Shown here in pieces: positions 1-10,464 of a stretch of 64,000 nt of DNA. The stretch covers positions 26,309,817-26,373,816 of the forward strand of contig NC_067130.1 of the NCBI RefSeq assembly GCF_021347895.1, written 5' to 3'. A model generated the notes under the pieces. The model was not told the origin of the DNA, made no database searches, and saw nothing but the letters and a program-made list of their open reading frames with translations. Each line of letters begins with the position of its first letter. Position 1 is the first letter of the stretch. Made by a program: the position numbers and the translations under genes. Source of the stretch: Acanthochromis polyacanthus. Lineage: Eukaryota > Chordata > Actinopteri > Pomacentridae.

Positions 1-779
1 ACTTATCTGGTCATGCATCTGAACTTGTAGGCAACTTGAATTGATGTAATGCAATACAAAATTGAGGGCCTTCGTATGTACCAAATGTCCACAATTCCCA
101 ATTAATCCATGGTTTTCCACTGCACATAACCAACCATTCTTTATATAATTCGATTCACCACCAAAAATAGTCAAAATAGAGGAGTGATCTAAAAGAAAAT
201 GTGACAAAAAATTATGCACAAATAAAGTATAATGAACTTTTCTCACCCAAAGATAGCCATCAGATTCCTTTTTTAAAGGAATTCAACCCTGAAGGATAAA
301 CAGTTTAGAATCAATACAGATATTCTTCCAATCCTTGAAGACAGTAGCATATGAAGCAAAATACACCAATCAGATGTTAGTCTGGATGTTATTCTGACAT
401 GCATCATCCACATAAGTATTTTTGCACACCATGTACACCCAACTTCACCCACTGGTTATTGGTTGCATTCAATTAACCATTCAATGAACATCCGTGCCCC
501 ATGTCATCCTGAAAGTGACCACTACAGCACAGAAATATTTCATCATTGGACAAAGGTGATCACTCAGAACTATTGTGTATTGATCTGCAGTGAATATTTC
601 CTCTGATGGGACAAGTGGGCCCAACGCACTCTAACAAAAGCCTGAATCAAATAAAGCAGAGCCACCGGATCAGCTAACTGTAAGGGTCAAAGATCAGGTT
701 TTCACTTTTATTTGTCACCTGCCATTTCTGACTTATATATGCTAGTTTTGCAAGTGAGAAAGTCTTTGAATTTGGAGCT
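1..779. other. Non-coding sequence, nothing recognised
   Basis: AT-rich sequence with many stops in all frames. No repeat, RNA gene or convincing exon is visible up to the dispersed repeat that follows. Confidence 0.5.
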
Positions 780-1076
780 ACACAGCTCTGATCTGCACCT
801 GCTATCCTCACCCCCGTCATCTCTACTCTCACCCAACTGGTCGAAACAGCCACCTTCCCTGAGCCTGGTTCTGTCAGAGATTTTTCTTTTCCCCTCCCTA
901 TTCAAGATTTTATTTTTTGTCCCTTCCCACCGTCACTCACAGGGAATCCAAAGGCGGCTTTGGATTGTTTTTTTTTTTTTTATAATTCATAAGGTCTGTA
1001 CTTTACTATGCTAAGCACTGTAAGATGACATTTGTTGTGAATTTGCGCTATATAAATGAAATTGAATGGAATTCTT
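780..1076 (+). repeat. Dispersed teleost repeat, copy 1
   Basis: A CT-rich block containing 'gagcctggttctg' is followed by a tail ending in 'gcgctatataaat' and an ATTGAATGGAATT-like end. The same block recurs at 8040-8262 in this window. The tail is of the kind found at the 3' ends of many dispersed fish retroposons. Short open frames through it are fortuitous. I cannot assign a family name. Confidence 0.6.
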
Positions 1077-2334
1077 AACATAAACACAGCTTCTTCATTC
1101 AGTCATACTTCTTTCTTTTCACGTTAGTCACTAGGCTGCTGTGAGAAAAAAAAACCTTGTACGTCTTTGGTGTCCATTCTCTCTGGAGACACGCAGTATT
1201 TTTAGTTGGCCTTGAATGTGTAGTAGCTTCATGATTATTGGTTTGGGGGTTTCCCATCTTGTCGTGGGTGACTGGAGTGAACTCTCTCCCCCACCAGAGA
1301 GTTAGGAAAATTGTGCTGACCCAGGAGCTGTGGGATCAGTCTCTCAATAAAACTTCTGCTGCCTCAGGGATGTTAAAGATGCAGAGGTTCTGAATGAAGT
1401 TCAGCGAGGCTAAAGTTCAGCATTGCTTTGCTGAATGCCATCCAACAGTGCTTGGAGGGAAGTCTCTGCCATCGACTTGGTGCTTACACACAAACTGATC
1501 TATAAGTTCCAACTTCCTTAGCTCTATATATTTTCTTTTATATTGTGATGAAAGACTTACTTTTTGACATAGATGTGACCATACAACACTCCCTCATGTA
1601 CTCTCTTCCAAGTTTTGTGTTGTCTCCTGCTTCCTTTACAGCCTGTTTGCATATTTTCACTACCAGCTTTAATTGCTGACCTAAGATGAAAACTGACTCA
1701 CATTCTGACCAGCAGGAGTCTCAAATATCTCCAAAAACTGAAGAGAAAAGAAATATTTTATTGTGTCATGTCCAACAAATTTGACCACTGAACCACCTTT
1801 GTTAATTTGCTTCCCAAAGCCAACTGACTATACAGATGTTAACTATAAGATGGCAATGTATGCACCGACAACAAGTGTGTGAACCTCAGATACACTCAGT
1901 ATAAATAAAAGAGGAACTTTTGTGGACTAGGGGTGACCCATATTGATCTATGGATCCTGACTTGACTATGAATTTCACAGTCTGATTTTACACAAAATTG
2001 CTCGGTTTCCCCCAATAAATCAAGGTGCATGGGCCTATTTTGGTATAGATATGGGCCTTTTAATGATGCTGTTAATACATTTTGATCACCATGGTAGATT
2101 AAGTTGTGCCATCTTAATTTGCTGGACCATCAGAGCAGTGTCTTTGCTGGGCTTTGCGTGGCTAAAACTACTGTCCTTTTCCTCTGTTGTTATTCTGAAT
2201 ATAGGTGAGGCATATCATATAATGTAGGAGCTTATAGGAAATACTATTCAAAATGCACCAGGAGTATCAGATTGATCACAGCTTATTATGTATTGCAACA
2301 AAACTTGATTTAAGACCCTCGTTCTCTTTGCCGT
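1077..2334. other. Non-coding sequence, nothing recognised
   Basis: No open frame of note, no terminal repeats and no tRNA-like boxes are visible. It is ordinary AT-rich intergenic or intronic DNA up to the hAT remnant. Confidence 0.5.
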
Positions 2335-3540
2335 GCTTGACAGGAGGCCAATGAACATTGTGAAAGGTGAAGGCTTTAAAGAATTAATGCGCACACTTTA
2401 CCCGAGACACACACATTCCATTTTATAATACAGATGTAAAGCGGACAGCTTTACGATAGATATTTGGACCTTTCTGCAAACAGAGGTCTATCTGAAAACA
2501 ATAGCACACAGTATTATTGAAGGCTGGCAAATGGAATAGCTTTGTGTTAGACACAAAGAAAAAACAGGAGGATAGTCACACAGCAGAGCAAATTTTGGAA
2601 ATACTGGAAGAAATTATTTTTGTTTCAGACATTTCAGGTGATAAAATGTAGCAAATATGATTGTATGCAGGCCCAGGGCCGATCGTGGAGAAACATGCAG
2701 GGAGCATGTTTCATGGGCCATAATGTGCAGTTGGGTATAAAAATGAGGTGCGTCATTTCTCACTCAAGTGCCACTACAGTGCTTACAGAAAAACCCTGAG
2801 AATGGAAATGTGACCGGGCATACACTCATGCAAGATGTTGCAACTGGATGGAATTCTATTTGATGCTCGATCGCCCGTTAGAGCAAAGGAAGCCAGCTTC
2901 CGCTGTGCTCAGTGTTAGTCAATCTTCTCAAGCCAGTGATCATAATGACAGAGCTTGCACCTGGCGGCGCGTGACGACAATAGCAAAGTCATTAAAGCCC
3001 TAAAGACTAAACTGAATGAAGGGATTGACAGACGGTGGAGGCTCAAAGACCAATTCCCAGTGAGCAGAGTTAACATCAAAGCTGCTGTTCTTGACCTGCG
3101 TGTCAAGAAACTCTCTTTCTCCAGTGACGAGCAAAGGGATGGGGCTTATTCAGCAGTGGAAAGTGTAGTAGAGTGTCGAGCTGACAGGCCTTTCCAAGAG
3201 GACAAAGATTACAGGAGAGAGTGCACACTCCCTCCAAAATGATGGTAATGCTCCTGTCCAGTGAGGAAGAGGAGGAACAACTGCTCAACGAAGGCTGTGA
3301 GATGAGATCTTATATAAAAGTCTGCACAAAAAAATGATACAGGACCACTGGAATAGTGGAAAAGAACAAGGACTGATACCCAAAACTGTTGAGAGTCCTG
3401 AAAAGCATCCACTGCGTCCCATCCACCTCCACACCTTCATAGAGGATATTCTCCAAGGCAGGTTTAACTGTGAACGAAACATGGATTGCTGTTCTCCCCA
3501 GCAAGTTCTCCAGAGTTTTTCTTTGCACAAAATTTAAAAA
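2335..3540 (+). pseudogene. hAT-superfamily (ZBED-like) transposase remnant
   Basis: Several pieces of a ZBED-type hAT transposase are readable in order on the plus strand, separated by stops and frameshifts. Near 2343 is an RPMNIVKGEGF peptide, matching the family's 'RPF.IVE.EGF' segment. At 3050-3150 is a stretch reading VLDLRVKKLSF, matching the 'LDPRFK.L.F' motif. At 3400-3535 comes the C-terminal dimerisation region, with CVPSTSTPS and AGLTVNE matching 'CVPATS.PSERVFS' and 'AGLTV'. The DDE core between is eroded and no terminal inverted repeats were found. hAT transposases cut and paste DNA in the nucleus; this copy cannot encode one. The family call is firm from the ordered motifs; the exact edges are not. 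Confidence 0.75.
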
Positions 3541-5632
3541 GAATTGAGCGGACACAAATGCGGCGAGGGACTGGTTATTTTAGTTTTTATCAAGCAGCTA
3601 AAGCAACTCCAAAATCTTTTAGTAAGTCTCAGCTTGCATTTTTCATTTGTTATTTATTAGATTTATCCAATTTATATTAATCTAAAACATTCTACTTTCT
3701 TTTTCTACTTTGCCTCAATGCTGATCTTTAGAATTTTTTATTTTCTATGAAGGAATTGTTCAACAAGTAATGTTTGGTAATGATGTTAATAATTTTATAT
3801 TGTCTGTTAATTATAGCTAGATTGTCAGGTTTTACCTTAACTTAAAATTATAAAAATCCAGGGCATGTATTAAATTTGTGTTTTACATTTTTATATGAAC
3901 CGCTTCTTTTGATTTTAAAGTGTGATGTGGCGACTTTTGACAGTGGCCTAATTTTAGTTGTGGTCATTTCTTTTAAAAGAAGACAAACAAACAAACAAAA
4001 AGACTGTTGGCTATCTGGTCAAGTTTCTTTTCCACTGTGAGCTATCTCATTTTAAAGCGTAAGGTCAAGTCAAGAACTTATATGTGTTACTTGGATGTTT
4101 AAGAAGTGTGAAAATGAATGGAAAAAAAGGATCAGAATATGCGTCAGTGAGCAAAAAAACAAAAATCAATGAGCATGAAGTGGGACACCCCTGGCACAGA
4201 CAGTAAATTCAATTCAATCCAATTCATTTCAGTATAGTTAAGTTCCATTCAGTTCAATTCAGTTTGCTTTATTGACACTGAAGTTATTACAATGTTGCCA
4301 AAGCATCAATGAAAATATGACAATTATACAGAACAAACAAAATGCAAAGAAAAACAACAAAAAGCAAACAAGTGGACAAAAAACATGTTTGTGTCAACTT
4401 GTTTCCACATTACAGCTAAAGTGGCATCTTTGTGGGGCTGCAATTATGAGAGCTACGTAATGGCATACGAACATGGCTAATGCTAATTTTTCAGTGTTTA
4501 CAGTATGTTTCCCATCTGATTTTCTTTTTACATGTTAAGATATGTTATTTGCCAGGAAAAATAAAATAAAATCAACGAGGTTGGCAGGAGATTCGCTTTA
4601 TGACATATTTAGCCAAAACTGAAATCTAGTGACCTCATAGCAGTACTAGGTAAACATTCATGGATCCACAAATGTCATTAGGATACATCCTCGGCACCAT
4701 GAATGTTTAGTACAACATTTCATGGCGATCCTTCAAATGTACTTAGTGAGTTATTGGGCCTAAGGTCCAAATTCCCCAGGGTTCCCACTGTGCATCACTT
4801 TGTACTATTTTGAACATGTTGTGCAGCAGTGCAGTAGCACCTCACTGGCTGTCTCTACCTCTGACATGCATATCAAAGACAGAAAAAGAAAGTCAAGAAC
4901 ATCATCCTTCCACTGATATCAAATCCTGTCCTCATTTGAGGTTAATAAGAATCCTAAAAAAAAGGCTCCTGAAATTGGGCTCCATGTTATTTTTGGCATT
5001 TCTCCTCTGTTCTTCATCAAGAGGAACTCTTCATGCATGGGTAGCTGCATAAAATTAGCATATAGCAAAAAAGAAAGAGGCTGCCTCCGCCATGAGAAAA
5101 GGATGTGCTGCATTTCATTAATGGCTGTTCCCACAGTTCAGGTTCAAAGTGAAGTGAGTTAACCTTAATTTATGATGATGCAGAAGCAGGAAAAGAGTTA
5201 TGCAAGAAGGATGAGCATCTATCTTTATCTTTATTTACAGCTTAACAGTGAGTTTATTAACCTAACCAGACTGAGATCGGCTACTCCCTAATAACCCACA
5301 AATCCACACCTAGTTGTATTACCAACATTGGATGAAAGCTTTTGAGGCTCTTTTGGTTCATTAGTTTGCTTTAGTGTCACATCTACAGTTCTGATTCATT
5401 TCACCACTCTTATCCATTTTAGCTTAAACACAGGCAGATACAAGGGTACTTAGAAAAGTTCTTTGTCTCACCAGAAAACAAGGGTGTAATTTCCATTGTG
5501 GGCCGTAACTGTACACTATAAAGCCTTACACGACAGTTCACAAAAACTCAAATATTTGAAGCAATCAAACAAAAAAGAAGTAGAAGATCCAAGACAATAC
5601 ATCCGTCCACAGAAAATCAGGTGACAGGAGCG
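3541..5632. other. Non-coding sequence with an ATTCA-rich patch
   Basis: No gene is recognised. At 4207-4272 there is an imperfect run of CAATTCAATTC-type units, which resembles the simple tail of a dispersed retroposon. The rest shows no clear structure. Confidence 0.45.
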
Positions 5633-6208
5633 GAAGAAAACCTGTTGGAGTCTGCAAAGACCTGAGACTGGGACGGAGATTTATCTTCCAACAGGACAAT
5701 GATCCAAAACATAAAGCCAAATCTACAATGGAATGGTTCACAAATAAACGTATCCAGGTGTTAGAATGGCCAAGTCAAAGTCCAGACCTGAATCCAATCA
5801 AGAATCTGTGGGCAGAGCTGAAGACTGCTGTTCACAAACGCTCTCCATCCAACCTCACTGAGCTCGAGCTGTTTTGCAAGGAAGAATGGGCAAGAATTTC
5901 AGTCTCTGGATGTTCAAAACTGATAGAGACATACCCCAGGCCACTTGCAGCTGTAATTGCAGCAAAAGGTGGCGCTACAAAGTATGAATGCAAGGGGGCC
6001 GAATTTTTATTGCACGCCCCACTTTTCAGGTTTTTATTTGTTAAAAAAGTTTAAAATATCCAATAAATTTCGTTCCACTTCACGATTGTGTCCCACTTGT
6101 TGTTGATTCTTGACAAAAAATTAAAATTTTACATCTTTATGTTTAAAGCCTGAAATGTGGTGAAAGGTTGAAAAGTTCAAGGGGGCCGAATACTTTCACA
6201 AGGCACTG
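5633..6208 (+). mobile_element. 5'-truncated Tc1-like transposon copy
   Basis: The sequence is nearly identical to the 3' third of the intact Tc1 element at 40388-42017. It begins abruptly inside the transposase gene and runs to the terminal CACTG, followed by TA (6209-6210). The transposase remnant carries a one-base deletion near 5655 relative to the intact copy. A G-to-A change converts the catalytic glutamate of NPIENLW to lysine (NPIKNLW). The stop codon is also altered, so the frame runs on into the terminal repeat. The right terminal inverted repeat is complete but the left one is missing, so this copy could not be mobilised as a unit. Confidence 0.93.
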
Positions 6209-6655
6209 TATATATATTCAGGGGAAAAAATCATACACATGAGGGAAAGCAAACATTGAAGTAAAAAAATAAAAAAAGACTATGTTGGATAGTAATGCAA
6301 GAACAAATTTTCATCTGTGAAGTTTTCCAGTGAGAATGAACACTTTTGAAGTACTCTCATACCAGGCCAACCTCCCAAGAGATAGAAAAACAGAATTTTC
6401 CACTTTCCTCATCACTTTATGGAGACTAAAACAGAGGTAAGAGGAGTAAATTGTTTCCATTAATCATGCAGCCAACAACTGTAATATATGACCATAACCT
6501 TATTATCCTTATGTATAAGTACATAAGGATTTGTGTCTAGCTTGTTGTGTAGGTGCTCTGCCTCCAATTTCCAAACAAGTAAAATGCAGTCCATTTTTGT
6601 ATTTTTTATGACTTTGAATTGCATCACTGAGTCTACTGCCAACTCTGTAGGGATA

Positions 6656-6885
6656 AAACTTTTTTTTCTCTTCTTTTAATTATTTTTTGAGGCATTTTTA
6701 TGCCTTTATGTGATAATGGCAGTGGAGAGAGACAGTAAATGAGGCGAGAGAGACTAGGGGAATGAAATGCAGCAAATGATCTGACCAACTAAGAACCAAA
6801 CTGGGACTCGTTGCTGAAGGCATTTGCATCCATGCTTTGTGAACCCTAGCTGCTCGACTATCGACTCACCCCAAAACGTGCATTT
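6656..6885 (-). repeat. Old tRNA-derived SINE-like repeat (minus strand)
   Basis: A T-rich stretch followed by 'ggcatttttatgcctttatg' and an 'agtggagagagacag' block matches the 3' half of the SINE nested at 44988-45172. The poly-T on the plus strand marks the A-rich tail of a minus-strand retroposon. The copy is diverged and I see no clear target-site duplication. Confidence 0.5.
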
Positions 6886-8039
6886 GAACGTGTCCATAGA
6901 GTCAATTTATCATTTCTTTCACACTAAATATCTTATGTTTGAATGATAGGATTCACTATCATATGTTTTGACGACATACTTAGAGACACACAAGATGCTG
7001 AGATGGCTAGATGGAAAGATGATGCATAGCCAGGGGAGCTGGTAAGCTGCAGGTGGAGACAAATTAAAGTTCCCTTAAGAGGTGATGATGGATGCAGGAA
7101 AAGGAAGCACGAACATTGATTTACCTAGTGAGAAGGTTCACTTGTCCTTTCCTGTGCTCAACTAATGTCCACTGAGAAGCTGAAAATTAAGCACACCCTC
7201 TCATCTAAATGATACAGAATATTGATTAGCCCGAAGGAAGGTTGTTCTTTAATGATATTTGTCCAGAGCTGACCTTGCTAACTGTGTCTTGCCACAGGCA
7301 GGTTCACCATGCAGAGGTGATTTTTACACAAGGGGGCGTATGGCACCACACCAGCCGTTTAACCCTTAAACCATCATTCACCGTGTGGTTAGTGCTTGGC
7401 TTTTAAAATGTACTGCTGGCAAACAGATCATGAATCAGACTCGACACTCATTGTGTTCAACCTCACATTACATACTACAAAGTAAGTTTCTGCCGAGCTT
7501 TATGCAACTTGAAATGTAGTTTAACCATGCGCCTGCAATCTTTTCGGAGAAATTAGAAATAAACCTCATACATTTACACCCACTATTCACCTCAAACAAG
7601 TTTGTAAGTGTTATGTTTGTGTCATCTAGTGTTTGAAGGTCAACTACCTACCAACTATTAGAAGAAAGGTTAATGTCAGCTATCTCTTGGTTATGGTAAT
7701 GGGAGGAAAGGGATGGAGTAAGCCTGCCTTCTATTAATTAAAGGTTTGCAGCAGTAATGAGGGCATGTGAGGCCGTATTTACACTCAGTGCTATCATTTG
7801 CATATTCAAACATCCACGTAAATGTGAACATGTTATACTGAAAATGTTAGCTGATAGTTTGGTTTGACTCAGGTGATTCTGAACCATCCCTCAGTTGTGC
7901 TTCTATAGGTTTAGACTGCTGGGTGACTTCCTATGATGCACTGAGCACATCTGCCCTATTCTTTTTTTCCCTTTGTAATTTATATGCAACCTTTGCATCC
8001 CATCAACTTTGTCTTCTCGTGCCCATAGTTTGTGTTTTG
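6886..8039. other. Non-coding sequence, nothing recognised
   Basis: AT-rich, with no open frames beyond chance and no recognisable repeats. Confidence 0.5.
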
Positions 8040-8262
8040 TTCTCTCTTCAGATATTCCTGGCTACAGATCTGTCATTGTTTGTCAGTTTTCTATACCCCA
8101 TTCTGTTCTCTCCTCCCTTTATCCTCACCCCAACTGGGTGAAGCAGAGAGTTGCCTTCCTGAGCCTGGTTCTGCCAGAGGTTTCTTTGTGTTAAAAGCAT
8201 GTTTTTTCTTCCTACTTTTGCCAAGTGCTTGCTCAAAAGGAGTCCAAAGGATTAATTAATAA
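8040..8262 (+). repeat. Dispersed teleost repeat, copy 2
   Basis: This shares the 'tcctcaccccaactgg', 'cctgagcctggttctg' and 'ggagtccaaagg' blocks with copy 1 at 780-1076, in the same orientation. It lacks the 'gcgctatataaat' tail, which is replaced by 'ttaattaataaag'. Several overlapping short open frames here are shadows of the C/T-rich composition. Confidence 0.6.
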
Positions 8263-8689
8263 AGTTATATCTCTCTCATCTTATCTTTAAAATATAGTCT
8301 AGAATAGCTGAGGTTGACTGGAATCTTATTAGAAGGTCATTAATCAAAGTTTTGGAAAAATTACAACTGTGGTCAAATGAAAGCAATGAAAAGTAAGTAA
8401 CAAACTCTGCAGATGTTATTACAATAATGCTTTTGGGAACATGAACATTGAGGTAAAATACAGTGACAAACAGTGCGTCGTTGTTGAGATATTTCAATCT
8501 GAATTTAAAAATGGCCGCACTAGAAGATACAATACCAGTTTCAGTTCTGCACCTTTGATTACCTGCACAAAATGTGGCAATGCATTGAACAAATACTGTG
8601 ATTTTTCAACTGGATTTATCCTCCAGATATACATGTCATGGTAATCTATCCAATAATTGACAAGATAAATCAGTGTGGACCAAAGTGGA

Positions 8690-9550
8690 AGCTGTGTCAC
8701 AGCCACAGCTTGAGGCAGTGGGCGGTGGCAGTGCTCTCTCCTCCTCCGGCCCTGCTTTCCCTCTCTCTCCTAGGTGTGCGTGGCACAGAGGCTGGCAGCA
8801 GGTGTAGCGCATTGGTAATCCGCAGATCGTGTGCAGGTGGAAGCCAGCTAATTTCTCACTCCGGCTCCTCCAAAAAAAACAGACGCCACTCGTCATTCGA
8901 TGCCGGACTGTCATCTTACCTCCAGTTAGTTCTGTGAGCAGATCAGTCTGGTTCTCTCAGTAATCCTGTTTTCTGTGTCTAGAACTGATTCGTGGCTGCT
9001 TCTGCCTCCTGGATCTTCTGGTTTCTTTGTCGGCTGCTGGTTCTCCGGTCCTCAATGGATTCCGTTCTCCCCTTAAGAGATTCACCTGCTGCCAGTATCG
9101 CCATCGAAACCACCTGCCTCACCACCTAGGATGTTATGCCACCTGGGACACCGGCTCTCCTGCCTTATCCACGGACGCCAAACACAACACCATAGCAGGA
9201 GCAAAATCTGGGAACAAGCAGTTCATTCTAAGGACTGGATGGAGCCTGGCCCCAAGTTGGACATTCTTCTTGCCTAAAGTCAGTTAGATTTGTCAAACCC
9301 TAGCAACACCAGACTGCAATTCTCCTAGTTTATTCCATCCTTTGTCTAGTGTAGAATAGTTTAGTTTTGGGCTCTTTGTCAGGATTTCTGTTAGTCTAGG
9401 ATTCTGTGTTTCTTCTGGTTTCATTAGTTTACTTTGATCTCGTGCCTTAGTATTACCATACATGGGTTAACTGTAGTTTTTTTGGTTCCTGTTAGAGTTG
9501 AATTTGTAAATACATTTATCATAATCAAGCCCGAGGGCATTAATTGATTG
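8690..9550 (+). other. GC-rich LTR-like unit, unclassified
   Basis: An abrupt rise in GC content separates this from its surroundings. The organisation (C/T-rich blocks, 'tagtctagg' and 'gttagtctag' runs, falling GC towards 9500) resembles the LTR or untranslated region of a fish LTR retrotransposon. No TG...CA pair, primer site or reading frame could be fixed. It directly precedes the endogenous retrovirus and could be an older element into which the provirus inserted. The sequence from 8263 to 8689 shows nothing recognisable. Confidence 0.3.
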
Positions 9551-9705
9551 TATATAGTGTCTTTATATAATAATTTTCATTACATACCCACACACACACA
9601 TCTTGCTCTTCTAGTCAGTATATTTCCACTCTTACAGCTTAGCACACCCCCTTGTGTAACTCGAGCTATTTCTTATCTTATGCTATGTTTTCGTTTCTGC
9701 TTGTG

Positions 9706-9716
9706 TATAAAATAAA
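9706..9716 (+). promoter_or_regulatory. Retroviral LTR: overlapping TATA box and poly(A) signal
   Basis: TATAAAATAAA supplies both a TATA-like element (9706-9711) and an AATAAA (9711-9716) about 165 bases upstream of the primer-binding site. The sequence between should be R plus U5. The assignment rests on position only. Confidence 0.45.
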
Positions 9717-9880
9717 CTTCGTATGGGAGCAGTCTTTGTAGCTCGCACTAATGTGTCTTGTTACACTGTGCTGTTACCCTTGCAAGTAAAAAGTTACAGT
9801 CTCCGTGTCTTTCTGGTTCGGTGAATATCTTCATATGATATGTGGGAGCTCTCAGCGGAGCTACACTCTGACATATAACT

Positions 9881-9897
9881 TGGTCCTTCGAGCCGGA
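9881..9897 (+). other. Primer-binding site, tRNA-Tyr type
   Basis: TGGTCCTTCGAGCCGGA is the exact complement of the last 17 bases (including CCA) of vertebrate cytosolic tRNA-Tyr, whose acceptor arm ends in TCCGGCTCGAAGGA-CCA. It sits where a retroviral primer site should, just after the putative U5 and ~570 bases before gag. Confidence 0.75.
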
Positions 9898-10098
9898 TCC
9901 GAGGATTCCTTCCCGACGTCGAGGAGAGCCGACACCGAAGTCTGTCGACAGCGATCGTCGCCAAGCAGCGAGATCTGAAAATCCTGGGACGTGAATTCGT
10001 GGCCAGGTCGGTGAAAGGAAAAGCGGTCCCTCGGCGCTGGGTGTGAATCCAAGGATCCGATCCAGGAAGTGACACCGATCAGAACCACGGGTGAGAAA

Positions 10099-10247
10099 GA
10101 GATTCCGCTAGCATGATAAAATAGATTCCGCCGGCAAGGTGTACACAGGTGTGAGTGTGAAGATTCCGCCGTAAGGCATGATAAAATAGATTCCGCCGAC
10201 ATGACGAAAGAGATTCCGTCGGCAAGGTGTACACGGTGTGAATGTGA
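10099..10247 (+). repeat. Leader tandem repeats, AGATTCCG units
   Basis: Five units beginning AGATTCCG(C/T) follow one another. Two longer units share 'ggcaaggtgtacac' and 'tgtga', and two share 'gcatgataaaat', so the array is built from two alternating subtypes. It lies in the untranslated leader between primer site and gag. A possible splice donor (GG|GTGAGA) precedes it at 10091. Confidence 0.7.
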
Positions 10248-10376
10248 AGAGTGATTGAGAAATTCAAGCACATTATAAGGTCTAGGGTACCTTGCTGAAT
10301 TTCTGATTTATTATTTTCCTTGTTGTTGACGACGTACTGGTGACAAAGGGATTAAGGGCGAGCTGGACTCATAAAA

Positions 10377-10420
10377 ACTAACACCGCTGCAGCTTATCTG
10401 CAGTAGAAGGATGTGTTAGT
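10377..10420 (+). other. Leader stem-loop just upstream of gag
   Basis: ACTAACAC (10377-10384) pairs perfectly with GTGTTAGT (10413-10420), enclosing two self-complementary CTGCAG hexamers separated by five bases. It lies 45 bases before the gag start codon. That is where packaging and dimerisation stem-loops occur in simple retroviruses; the role here is inference. Confidence 0.5.
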
Positions 10421-10464
10421 GTCCTCCCGTTGTCTCATGCCAGAGAACTCGACAACAAGTAGCT

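Noticed and set aside
712..1014. 100-codon open frame on the plus strand
   Set aside because: It lies in a C/T-rich dispersed repeat that recurs at 8040; the peptide is low-complexity Ser/Leu/Phe and matches no domain.
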